NCBI RefSeq assembly: GCF_900451095.1
Contig: NZ_UGHV01000001.1
Location: 1,364,001-1,428,000, forward strand
DNA length: 64,000 bases
Direction: 5' to 3'
Source: Helicobacter canis
Lineage (GTDB): Bacteria; Campylobacterota; Campylobacteria; Campylobacterales; Helicobacteraceae
This document shows positions 55,936-63,842 of the stretch, one piece after another (within the stretch, counting starts at the first letter, position 1; the number at the start of each line of letters is the position of its first letter). A program made the translations under genes and the position numbers. A model generated the notes under the pieces. The model saw only the letters and a program-made list of their open reading frames with translations, did not search any database and was not told the DNA's origin.

Positions 55936-58392
55936 CTAGAAATGCTTATGCAAGCAGGCAATGATCTCATAAATATTATCGATTTTGCCGCCCATAATGG
56001 TGCAAAAGCCCGGTATCCCATAGTCTTTGGCAAAGATTATGGGTCTGCCATCATCGATTTCATTGTGCGTGCGGAGTGTTTTTATCTCATAGAGAGAGTC
56101 GATGTATTGCAGCTTTGATAGGCTTGGGATATAGCGCATAGCATCGTGGCGCATAAGGGGGAATTTGGATTCTAGCTTGTATGTGGTTGTAGGGCTAGGG
56201 TGCAAGAGAGAATCTAGCAAGGCATAAGGATCAGCATTGCCTAGCTCGGTGCTTGTCGTGCCACTCCACGCGCAATGCGGCGTATAGCGGACATGGCTTA
56301 GTGTGTAGCAATCTCTAGCAGGGTAGGGCATAAGGGAGAAAAATGCCCCATCCATAATGGTAAAGCTTATTTTAGACAAAGACTCTGGCGGGCGCACCAA
56401 AGCCATTTCTGTAAGCTCGTATTTGAGCGGGAAGGGCGGGAGATTTGATCTGTGCAAAAGGGCGTTGATCCCAGCATAAGTGCAGTTTAGCACAAGCGGG
56501 GCGTGGAAGATCTGCTCTCTTTGCACGCTAGATTCTAGCACGCTCACCCCTACCTCCCCTTGATCGCTAAAGACTCGCAGAGCCTGTGTGTTTAGTGCGA
56601 TTTGGACGCGATTTTTGCGCAGGCTTTCTTGCAGGATTTGGCGCAGGATATTGGCGTTAAAGGCATATTCTTGCACGCAAAACACATCTTCTATCAGCGC
56701 ATTATCGCACAATGATCGCGCCATATCGCTTGCTGGCTCAATGGGGATAGAAAACTGCTTAAAAAGCCGATAAAACTGCGTGGCAGAAGTTTTGGAGCCG
56801 TATTTGGCTATGGCATAGTATTTTTCAAAGCTGCTATCAATCGCAGGAGCAAACTCATCGCAAAATCGCGCAAAATGCCTAGCACTGCTTAGGGCGGTGC
56901 TAAGGGAGCGTGGGTAGTGGTAGCCATTATGCACGCGGGCTTGATTATGCACGCTAGCACGCAGGAGCAAATCGCGCTCTTTTTCTATGAGAAGAAGCTT
57001 TTTGTGCGTGCGCGACATTGAGCTTGCGATATATGCGCCAAAAAACCCACCCCCTATGATAATGCAGTCGTAGTGTGTTGCAGCTTTTTTGGCGGATACG
57101 GCTTTTTTGGTGGATTCAGCTTTGCGCGATAAATCGTGGATTGCTTCGCGCGTGCTGCGGTTACATACGCCAAGTATGCGCCCTTGCACGCGCTCGCAAA
57201 ACCCCGATTTCTCATCGCAAATCCTAGAATCCTTTGCAGGCTCATTTAAATTTGCTTCGGTGCTAGAATCCACTTTTTTACTAGCGGCGTTTTTGCTGTC
57301 ATTGCGAGCAAATGCGCTAGCAGTGGCGTGGCAATCCATAGATTTTGCGTTAGCAGAATGGCTTTCCCTAGAATCCGCTTTTTTGCTCTCATTGTAAGCT
57401 TTGCTTTGCCAAGTGTGGCAATCCCCAAAATCTGCGGAATGACTACCCAAAACAAGCGAAGCATTCGGCATTAGCCGATGTTTCTTTAGTAAAGCTGAAT
57501 CTAGCAAGCAGGCTGTCCTCTCACATATATTTGTATGCGCCACATAATGCATATCCTTAGCTAGATTATCGCTTGCTATGAAGCTCATAAATGTCGCTAG
57601 GCTATGGGCGAGATTATCCCCCTCATCAAAGATAGGTAGGCTGGATTCTAGGGCGTGGTCTGGGCTAGAATCCACATAAGAGAGTGGGGCTGGATCTAGC
57701 ATATTGACTTGCAGGCAGGACTTTTTGCCAAAGAGCCTTAGCACTCTTTGGCGTTTGTGGCTAAGCAAGGAGCATTCTAGCGATATGGGGATAGATCTCT
57801 CTGCTTGCTTTGCGCATAGCCTAAGCCTAGCACTTAGCTTTTTTTGATCTAAAAACACGCATTCTTGCACTTCTACATCTGCGATAATGCCAAGCTCTTG
57901 CATTAGAGCAAAAACGCTTAGATAATGCACCCCTAGCACTTCAAGCACGCTTTCATTTTCATAAAATTTCCCATATTGGGTGATTGTGGCGCAGATGGAT
58001 TCTAGGGGCAAGCCTTGGCAAAGTAGCAGCGCGTGGCGGATCGATGGGCTTAGGGTGTAGATATAGTCGGTGAAAAGCACGCGGCTATGGGCTGTGGCTA
58101 GGGATACAAGCTCGCTGTATTCTTGGGCGTTGCTGGTGGCTGGCTTTTCTATGAATGTATGGCAGTGGGCTTGCAAGGCGGCTCTAGCTAGCTCAAAGTG
58201 CGAGTGCAAGGGCGTGGCGATGAAGCATAGATCTGCTTGGCGCAAAAGGGCAGGGAGGTCGCTTGTAGAGGTGTTGGCTATGGCTAGGATCTCGCAGTGC
58301 TTGGCGATATAGGGGCGTAGAATCTGCCCAAAGTATCCGCTGCCTATAAGCAGGGCTTTGTTGAAATTATGGGATTGTTGGCGTGGCTGCAT
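55936..58392 (-). CDS. Fused Gfo/Idh/MocA-type oxidoreductase and FAD-dependent oxidoreductase with repeat-derived linker, 818 aa
   Basis: Residues 1-298 are an NAD(P)-dependent sugar-type dehydrogenase: ALLIGSGYFGQILRPYIA Rossmann motif and FIEKPATSNAQEY with the catalytic lysine. Residues 439-818 are an FAD-dependent DAO-type oxidoreductase: DCIIIGGGFFGAYIASSMSR, then VHNQARVHNGYHYPRSL. Residues about 299-438 (57079-57498) are repeat sequence and include the same 40-residue stretch found in the glycosyltransferase at 63040-63170. The two enzymes were probably separate genes joined by loss of a stop within the inserted repeats. It lies in the sugar-modification cluster; substrate unknown. 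Confidence 0.75.
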   Translation of the reverse strand: MQPRQQSHNFNKALLIGSGYFGQILRPYIAKHCEILAIANTSTSDLPALLRQADLCFIATPLHSHFELARAALQAHCHTFIEKPATSNAQEYSELVSLATAHSRVLFTDYIYTLSPSIRHALLLCQGLPLESICATITQYGKFYENESVLEVLGVHYLSVFALMQELGIIADVEVQECVFLDQKKLSARLRLCAKQAERSIPISLECSLLSHKRQRVLRLFGKKSCLQVNMLDPAPLSYVDSSPDHALESSLPIFDEGDNLAHSLATFMSFIASDNLAKDMHYVAHTNICERTACLLDSALLKKHRLMPNASLVLGSHSADFGDCHTWQSKAYNESKKADSRESHSANAKSMDCHATASAFARNDSKNAASKKVDSSTEANLNEPAKDSRICDEKSGFCERVQGRILGVCNRSTREAIHDLSRKAESTKKAVSAKKAATHYDCIIIGGGFFGAYIASSMSRTHKKLLLIEKERDLLLRASVHNQARVHNGYHYPRSLSTALSSARHFARFCDEFAPAIDSSFEKYYAIAKYGSKTSATQFYRLFKQFSIPIEPASDMARSLCDNALIEDVFCVQEYAFNANILRQILQESLRKNRVQIALNTQALRVFSDQGEVGVSVLESSVQREQIFHAPLVLNCTYAGINALLHRSNLPPFPLKYELTEMALVRPPESLSKISFTIMDGAFFSLMPYPARDCYTLSHVRYTPHCAWSGTTSTELGNADPYALLDSLLHPSPTTTYKLESKFPLMRHDAMRYIPSLSKLQYIDSLYEIKTLRTHNEIDDGRPIIFAKDYGIPGFCTIMGGKIDNIYEIIACLHKHF
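57079..57498 (-). repeat. Repeat block forming the linker of the 818-aa protein
   Basis: It contains a TCATTGCGAG hairpin (57297-57338), CTAGAATCC motifs and a roughly 120-base segment nearly identical to 63050-63165. The minus-strand frame is open throughout. Confidence 0.8.
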
Positions 58393-58397
58393 TGGCT

Positions 58398-59804
58398 TTA
58401 GCTTTTATGGGCTAGGATCGCGCGGCGCAAGTGGCGTAGCCGGTAGATTTCTTTTAGGTAGATTCTAGCAAGCTTGGCTACTTGCACCTTTGAGCCTAGT
58501 GCGTCATCTTCCCAGCGCACGGGGATTTCTTCAATCTCTATGCCTAGGGCTTGGGCTTGGATAAGCATTTGCGCGCAGTAAAACCAGCTAGGATCATCGC
58601 TGCATTGTTGGCGCAAGAGTGCGGCTATATCGGCGCGGTAGAATTTAAATCCACACATCGCATCGCTAAAGCTTGTGTGTAAGGCGGCTTTGATGATGGT
58701 GTTGAGTGTCTTGGAGGTGAGCTCGCGCAAGAGCTTGCGTCCTACGACTTGCGAGCCTTGAAGCAGTCTTGAGCCTACGACTATGGGGTGTCCTTGGCAT
58801 AGCTTGGCATAGACTTCAAGCAGGTGAGTAAGGTCGGTGGATAGGTCAATATCCATATAGCCGATAAACTCGCAAGGGCGTGGGAGGGAGGCGTTGTGGT
58901 CTATGCCGGCTTGGAGGGCGAGACCTACGCCTTTTTGGTTTAGGCGGAGGTATTGGATTTTTGGGCTTGTTGGCGTTGGCTTTTGCGCGCTTTTGGTGGA
59001 TTCTACGGCGCGGGCTTGCTCATTATCACCCAGATAAATCCCTGCGCCCGCGCCTTGAAAGCCCCCAAAACGAAGTTTCTTTAGAAAATCATCGCAAAAT
59101 CCTTCCGCCTGCGACTTGCTCACATTTGTGGCGTTTTCCCCAGAATCCACTTTTTTGCTGTCATTGCGAGCAAATGCGCTAGCGTTTGCGTGGCAATCCA
59201 CAAATTCTGCGCTAGCAGAATCAAACCCCCTAGAATCCTCGTTTGCTTCCGCCTGCGACTTGCTTGGATTTTTAGCGGTTTGGGTAAAACCCCTAGAATC
59301 CACTTTTTCAAAAATGGATTCTAGGCTGTGGATCGCCACGCTCGCTACACTCGCTCGCGATGACAGGAAAAGGGCTTCATCGGCTCGCGATGACAATTCT
59401 TGCATAGCTTGTTTCTCTTCAAAGATTCTAAGATTTTTGCTTGTTTGTGGATTCTCATTCCGGGATTCTAAGATTTTGGAGTTAGAATCGTGGCTTTGCA
59501 AGCCGCGCAAGGAGATAAGACTTGGGCGTCTATCGACACAGCGCGGCGCAGCAATCCGCGATTCTAGCCCAAAACCAGCGATAGCGGTGCAAGGCGAAGC
59601 CGAAGCAGGTTTCTTTAGAAAAGCTGAATCCCTTGTTAGCGACAAAGCGATTTCTTGCGTAGCATCACTAGATCCATTATCAACGATCGTAAGCATACAG
59701 GGGATATTATGCTTGATCACAAATGCCGCAAGCGTGCGCACGCCAGATTCTAGGCGGTCTTGCTCATTGAGCACAGGTAGCAGGATATTTAGTGTCTTTG
59801 GCAT
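58398..59804 (-). CDS. Family 2 glycosyltransferase with a 222-residue in-frame repeat insertion, 468 aa
   Basis: Residues 1-60 (TLNILLPVLNEQDRLESGVR, IVDNGSSDATQEIALSLTR) and 283-468 (IQYLRLNQKGVGLALQAGID, FIGYMDIDLSTDLTHLLEVY with the metal-binding DID) together give a normal DPM1-like GT-A domain of about 246 aa. Residues 61-282 (58959-59624) are dispersed repeat sequence in frame, inserted between beta strand 2 and the next strand. Whether the enzyme folds around this insert is uncertain. It starts at ATG 59804, overlapping the previous stop, with AAGGAG upstream. Confidence 0.78.
   Translation of the reverse strand: MPKTLNILLPVLNEQDRLESGVRTLAAFVIKHNIPCMLTIVDNGSSDATQEIALSLTRDSAFLKKPASASPCTAIAGFGLESRIAAPRCVDRRPSLISLRGLQSHDSNSKILESRNENPQTSKNLRIFEEKQAMQELSSRADEALFLSSRASVASVAIHSLESIFEKVDSRGFTQTAKNPSKSQAEANEDSRGFDSASAEFVDCHANASAFARNDSKKVDSGENATNVSKSQAEGFCDDFLKKLRFGGFQGAGAGIYLGDNEQARAVESTKSAQKPTPTSPKIQYLRLNQKGVGLALQAGIDHNASLPRPCEFIGYMDIDLSTDLTHLLEVYAKLCQGHPIVVGSRLLQGSQVVGRKLLRELTSKTLNTIIKAALHTSFSDAMCGFKFYRADIAALLRQQCSDDPSWFYCAQMLIQAQALGIEIEEIPVRWEDDALGSKVQVAKLARIYLKEIYRLRHLRRAILAHKS
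58959..59624 (-). repeat. Repeat block inserted in the glycosyltransferase gene
   Basis: Includes a TCATTGCGAG hairpin (59160-59199, stem GCAAATGC/GCGTTTGC), an inverted CCTAGAATCC pair (59291-59325), the rotated GCTTGCGGAGATAAGACT-type family near 59505-59560 and the AAGGCGAAGCCGAAGCAGG family near 59590-59615. Confidence 0.8.
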
Positions 59805-60571
59805 TAGGACTCCTTGATATTTGGCTCGACATAGTCTAAGACCACAGAGCTTTGCTCATCGATGATCTCATAGATGGCATCTTTTTGCCGAAGTAAGATT
59901 ATGCGCATATACTCGCCAAAAATACAGAGCATAGAAAATAGCCCGATATTGCTTAGCACCATATAGCTAGAAGTTGAGGTCCAGCCTTGGGCTATATGGG
60001 GCATAAAGTAAAAGGAGATTATGATATATAGTCCATATAGTGCATTAAAGATCGCAAAGCCCAAGCATAGCCCTGTGCCTAGCCGCAGCAGCTTATAAGA
60101 GCGACCAAAGAGCATATCAAGCCCTAGATTGATCGAATCTAGCAGGGATTTTTTGGGGATTTTGGTGGGGGTGTAGGGGTGCTCACAGATCTTTAGCGTG
60201 CTATCAAAATCGATAAATCGCAAAAGCTTAATGTCATCTTGCGTGCGTAGTAGCACATTGATCGCCCTGCGCGATAGCACGCAAAACTCGCTAAACTCCT
60301 CTCTATATGCCCCATCGCTAAAGGCTCGCAAGAGCTTGTAAAAAAGCTTTGAAGTGTATTTTTGCGCAAAGTTATAGGGCTTGCTCTTGCGCGTGGCTAT
60401 GGTGATGTCATAATTATGGCAGGATTCTAGCATTGCAAGTGCGACTTCAAGCGGGTCGCTCTGCAAATCCATAAACAGCACATAATCCCCAATGCAATGC
60501 CGCAAGAAAATCTCATAAGCGATAGAGCCTAAACGCTTAGGGCTTCCAGCCATAGAGCGCACTTGCAGCAC
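59804..60571 (-). CDS. C-terminal part of a phase-variable family 2 glycosyltransferase
   Basis: The sequence CRVLQVRSMAGSPKRLGSIA, DYVLFMDLQSDPLEVALAML and two C-terminal membrane helices (RLGTGLCLGFAIFNALYGLY onward) match the DPM1/ArnC-like, membrane-bound GT2 type, lacking the first strands. Those are in the frame at 60595-61245. The two parts are joined in frame if the 14-C tract (60611-60624) has 12 or 15 C; now they are out of frame. The GTG at 60571 is only a fallback start. Confidence 0.78.
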   Translation of the reverse strand: MLQVRSMAGSPKRLGSIAYEIFLRHCIGDYVLFMDLQSDPLEVALAMLESCHNYDITIATRKSKPYNFAQKYTSKLFYKLLRAFSDGAYREEFSEFCVLSRRAINVLLRTQDDIKLLRFIDFDSTLKICEHPYTPTKIPKKSLLDSINLGLDMLFGRSYKLLRLGTGLCLGFAIFNALYGLYIIISFYFMPHIAQGWTSTSSYMVLSNIGLFSMLCIFGEYMRIILLRQKDAIYEIIDEQSSVVLDYVEPNIKES

Positions 60572-60594
60572 GCGGCAATTTGGGATGGTGTGGG

Positions 60595-61245
60595 TTATGC
60601 TGTTAGTAACGGGGGGGGGGGGGGTAATATTAGGGATTCAGCTTGTGGGCTAGAATCGCGGATTTCATCGCCGCACTGCGTCAATAGACCTCTAGTCTTA
60701 TTTTCCTTGTGCGGCTTGAAAAGCCACGATTCTAGCTCCACAATCTTAGAATCCTGTGCTGGCTCATTTAAATTTGCTTCGGTGCTAGAATCCACTTTTG
60801 CTTCCGCGTGCGAGTCGTTTAGATTTTTAGCATTTTTGGCAAAAATCTTAGAATCCTGTGCGGAGTTGTTTAGATTTTGAGCTTCCCTAGAATCCACTTT
60901 TATGCTGTCATTGCGAGCAAATGCGCTAGCGTTTGCGTGGCAATCCATTGTTTCACGACTAGAATCCTTATTTTGTGTATGGATCGCCACGCTCGCTACA
61001 CTCGCTCGCGATGACAGGAAAAGGGCTTCATCGGCTCGCGATGACGGAGAGCGTGTCGCTTGTGATGACAAAATGGATTCTAATGGGGGGTTGTTTTCAC
61101 TCTCTAGCGTAGGATTTAGCAGCACGATCTCAAAATACGCAAACCGCGCCCGCAATGCCTCATACAATGCCCGCAACGATGATAGAGAGAGATTATGGTG
61201 CAAAAGCGCGACAGAGATAATATGCTCTTTGGTTGATATATGCAA
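60595..61245 (-). CDS. N-terminal part of the phase-variable family 2 glycosyltransferase, with repeat insert
   Basis: Residues 1-45 (IISVALLHHNLSLSSLRALY, FEIVLLNP) are the first GT-A strands. Residues about 46-205 are repeat sequence (VDSSTEANLNEPAQDSK, MDCHANASAFARNDS). The frame then runs through the poly-C tract to LPPPPPLLTA and a stop, 14 C giving the wrong frame. With 15 C it reads on as VTNSITHTIPNCRVLQVRSM. Full gene 59804-61245. Confidence 0.72.
   Translation of the reverse strand: MHISTKEHIISVALLHHNLSLSSLRALYEALRARFAYFEIVLLNPTLESENNPPLESILSSQATRSPSSRADEALFLSSRASVASVAIHTQNKDSSRETMDCHANASAFARNDSIKVDSREAQNLNNSAQDSKIFAKNAKNLNDSHAEAKVDSSTEANLNEPAQDSKIVELESWLFKPHKENKTRGLLTQCGDEIRDSSPQAESLILPPPPPLLTA
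60611..60624 (-). repeat. Poly-G/C tract (14), phase switch of the family 2 glycosyltransferase
   Basis: Fourteen G on the plus strand, in the minus-strand coding frame and inside the repeat-derived insert. Fifteen (or 12) restores the full frame by my count; the present length is OFF. Confidence 0.85.
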
Positions 61246-61272
61246 GATATTTGCCTTTTGTGGGATAGGGCA

Positions 61273-61761
61273 TTATAGCATAGATTTGTTGGGGGCGTTT
61301 TGGCAGGCGTTGTGATAGGTGGCAATGATGCGCTTCATATCATAGTTTGCACACACAAACTCCCTTGCATTTTGCCCCATAAGCTCTTTTGCCACAGAAT
61401 CTAGCGCGATAAATGCCTGAAACGCCCCTGCTAGAGACTTTACATCTCGCACTTCACATAAAAAGCCATTAGAGTAGCCATTGTCAAACTCTCTTACCAA
61501 ATGCTTGCAGCCACTTGCCTTGCTTGTGATGATTGCTTTGCCCATACTCATCGCCTCTAGCAGAGATACACTCACCCCCTCTCTGTAGCTTGGCAGCACC
61601 ACACAAGAGGCAGATTCTACAAAGGGGCGGACATCTTTTGTCTCGCCTAGATACTCTATGATCCCTTGCTTTTCCCACGCTAGAATCTGCTCTTTGCTTA
61701 TCGCACTAGGATTGTTGCAATCGCTTGAGCCTAAGAGCTTAAAGCGGATTTTTAGCGACAC
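61273..61761 (-). CDS. C-terminal domain of a phase-variable family 4-type glycosyltransferase
   Basis: Contains the GT-B nucleotide-sugar binding half: FVESASCVVLPSYREGVSVS followed by LLEAMSMGKAIITSKASG, the usual E-x7-E. The first half of the enzyme is in the frame 61785-62510. The two are joined if the 10-G tract at 61775-61784 has 11 or 8 G (GGGGGINNAVSLKIRFK). Now OFF, so this piece would only be made from a GTG at 61761. 28 bases before the next gene. Confidence 0.75.
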   Translation of the reverse strand: MSLKIRFKLLGSSDCNNPSAISKEQILAWEKQGIIEYLGETKDVRPFVESASCVVLPSYREGVSVSLLEAMSMGKAIITSKASGCKHLVREFDNGYSNGFLCEVRDVKSLAGAFQAFIALDSVAKELMGQNAREFVCANYDMKRIIATYHNACQNAPNKSML

Positions 61762-61769
61762 GGCATTGT

Positions 61770-63731
61770 TTATGCCCCCCCCCCATTAGATTCTATCTTA
61801 TTAGCCTTTTGCATAGATTCTTGCACCATTTTTGCCGCTTCTACAAACTCGCCCACGCCCTTATCCCAAAGCATTCTAGCCACGAGCAAAAAGACAATTT
61901 CCCCTTGTGTCTCTTGTGTTTGTAGTGCAGGATCCTTGCAAACCTTAGGAGAGAAATACTCCGTATCCACCCCCTCACTATCAAGCAAAAATGCCTGATC
62001 TTGTGCGATAAGCTTGTGGGATAAAAACTCTTGCTTGTCATCATTGTTTAAAAACCACACTTCTTGCGTGGCTTTAAGGGCAAAGCGATACATAAGGCAC
62101 ACAATGAAGCGTAGCACACGCTTTTTAAGGCTGCTTTTTTCACCCTTATCATTGATGAATACATAGCCAAGCCCTGTGATGATGGCAATATTTGGGATTT
62201 TTAAGGCATTACACACGCTTGAAGAGTAAATAGCTGGCTTTATGGTGTAGTTAAACACAAGAGCTGGGCGTATGCGTCTTAAGAGTTTGTAGAGTGTATA
62301 TGTGGTGCGGAAGTCTTTCAACGGATTGAGTGAGCGAGAATCTAGGCGGATATTATGCGTGGTAAAGCCCTCTTGGTTTAGGGAGCTTGTGCTTGCATCA
62401 AAGGGGGCTATGATATGGATAGCAAAGCCACTTTTTTGCAAGGATTGCAGGACTTGGAGGCGGAAGTTATACATACCAAAACAAGTATTACTCACAAAAA
62501 CTAGGTTTGTGAGCGATTCAGCTTTTGGGCTAGAATCGTGGATTTCATCGCCGCGCTTGTGCGATAGACCACCAAGTCTTATCTCCGCGCGCGGCTCGAA
62601 AACAAGCGAAGCGGTGCAAGGCGAAGCCGAAGCAGGTTTCTTTAGTAAAAGCCACGATTCTAGCTCCAAAATCTTAGAATCGCGAGGGCTTTTACTAGAA
62701 TCCGCTTTTGCTTCCGCGTGCGGCTTGCTTAGATTTTTAGCGTTTTGGGTAAAAATCCTAGAATCCTGCGCTTGCTGGTGTAGATTTGGGGCTTCATCGC
62801 TAGAATCCACTTTTTTACATATTGTGTTTTTATAGTCATTGCGAGACACTGCGCTAGCAGTGGCGTGGCAATCCATAGAATCTAGCTTGGCTTCCGCGTG
62901 CGACTCGTTTAAACTTTGGGCGTTTTCCCTAGAATCCACTTTTTGAAAAACGGCGTTTTTATTGTCATTGCGAGCGGATTGAAAATCCGCGTGGCGATCC
63001 ATAGATTTTGCGTTAGTAAAAAGAGCATTCCTAGAATCCACTTTTTTACTCTCATTGTAAGCTTTGCTTTGCCAAGTGTGGCAATCCCCAAAATCTGCGG
63101 AATGACTACCCAAAACAAGCGAAGCGTTTGGCATTAACCGATGTTTCTTTAGTAAAGCTGAATCTCTCTTAGTAAAACTAGATTCTAGGATTGAAGTAAC
63201 TGCCCTTGTATAGTGTGCAATAACCCTTGATATACAAAAGCGAGCTTTGACAAAAGCCCTAGCATTTGCTCCCATTTGTGTTAAAGTGTTTGGGGCTGTG
63301 TTTGGCAGTGTGTTTGAGGCAAGCAGGGTCATCGCAAGGCTTAGAGCGTGTGCGTCTTTAGGCGGGATAAGTATGCCATTTTGCCCGATAAGGAGATTTT
63401 TATATGCTGTAAAAGGTGGGGCGACACACTCCTTGCACCCTGCGATATTTGTGGCAATGATTGCTTTGCCCATACTCATAGCTTCTAGCAAAACTCTAGG
63501 CACACCCTCTTTATATGAGCTTGGCAGCACCACACAGGAGGCAGATTCTACAAAGGGGCGGACATCTTTTGTCTCGCCTAGATACTCTATAATCCCTTGC
63601 TTTTCCCACGCTAGAATCTGCTTTTTAGGTATCGCGCTAGGATTGTTGCAATCGCTCGCGCCTAAGAGCTTAAATCTAGGGAGCTGGAATTTAGGGGGTT
63701 TAAGGCATTTGCGTGGGATTTTAGGCGGCAT
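61770..63731 (-). CDS. Composite glycosyltransferase: orphan GT-B C-domain, repeat block, then N-domain of the phase-variable glycosyltransferase
   Basis: Residues 22-188 (numbered from a GTG at 63740) are a GT-B C-terminal domain (RPFVESASCVVLPSSYKEGV). 189-409 (62514-63176) are repeat sequence. 410-656 are a GT-B N-terminal domain (TNLVFVSNTCFGMYNFRLQV, KPAIYSSSVCNALKIPNIAI) that belongs to the piece at 61273. I use ATG 63731, which has AGGTGG upstream. The two C-domains are close to identical over about 160 bases, so this is a duplication followed by fusion through repeats. The frame ends ESNGGGA at the 10-G tract. Confidence 0.7.
   Translation of the reverse strand: MPPKIPRKCLKPPKFQLPRFKLLGASDCNNPSAIPKKQILAWEKQGIIEYLGETKDVRPFVESASCVVLPSSYKEGVPRVLLEAMSMGKAIIATNIAGCKECVAPPFTAYKNLLIGQNGILIPPKDAHALSLAMTLLASNTLPNTAPNTLTQMGANARAFVKARFCISRVIAHYTRAVTSILESSFTKRDSALLKKHRLMPNASLVLGSHSADFGDCHTWQSKAYNESKKVDSRNALFTNAKSMDRHADFQSARNDNKNAVFQKVDSRENAQSLNESHAEAKLDSMDCHATASAVSRNDYKNTICKKVDSSDEAPNLHQQAQDSRIFTQNAKNLSKPHAEAKADSSKSPRDSKILELESWLLLKKPASASPCTASLVFEPRAEIRLGGLSHKRGDEIHDSSPKAESLTNLVFVSNTCFGMYNFRLQVLQSLQKSGFAIHIIAPFDASTSSLNQEGFTTHNIRLDSRSLNPLKDFRTTYTLYKLLRRIRPALVFNYTIKPAIYSSSVCNALKIPNIAIITGLGYVFINDKGEKSSLKKRVLRFIVCLMYRFALKATQEVWFLNNDDKQEFLSHKLIAQDQAFLLDSEGVDTEYFSPKVCKDPALQTQETQGEIVFLLVARMLWDKGVGEFVEAAKMVQESMQKANKIESNGGGA
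61775..61784 (-). repeat. Poly-G/C tract (10), phase switch of the family 4-type glycosyltransferase
   Basis: Ten C on the plus strand (G on the coding strand). Eleven (or eight) joins the N-domain frame to the C-domain frame; ten terminates at TAA directly after. Confidence 0.85.
62514..63176 (-). repeat. Repeat block inside the composite glycosyltransferase
   Basis: Contains two TCATTGCGAG hairpins (about 62836-62875 and 62954-63000, the latter with stem GCGGATT/AATCCGC), several CTAGAATCC motifs and the approximately 120-base segment shared with 57370-57490. Confidence 0.8.
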
Positions 63732-63842
63732 TGTATCCACCTAGCTTTGCTTGTAGGGCAAAAGAATTGTCTAAAGCAAAAGAAGCGAAGCGATAAGATG
63801 GAGCAAAAGCAATATGATATGTGAGATAAAGCGGCTTAGACT

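Noticed and set aside
59116-59817. 233-codon plus-strand frame opposite the glycosyltransferase insert
   Set aside because: It is antisense to the GT2 gene and consists of repeat sequence. Long frames on both strands reflect the low stop content of the repeats.
62302-62835. 177-codon plus-strand frame opposite the composite glycosyltransferase
   Set aside because: Antisense shadow; runs through GT-B coding sequence and repeats without a recognisable domain.
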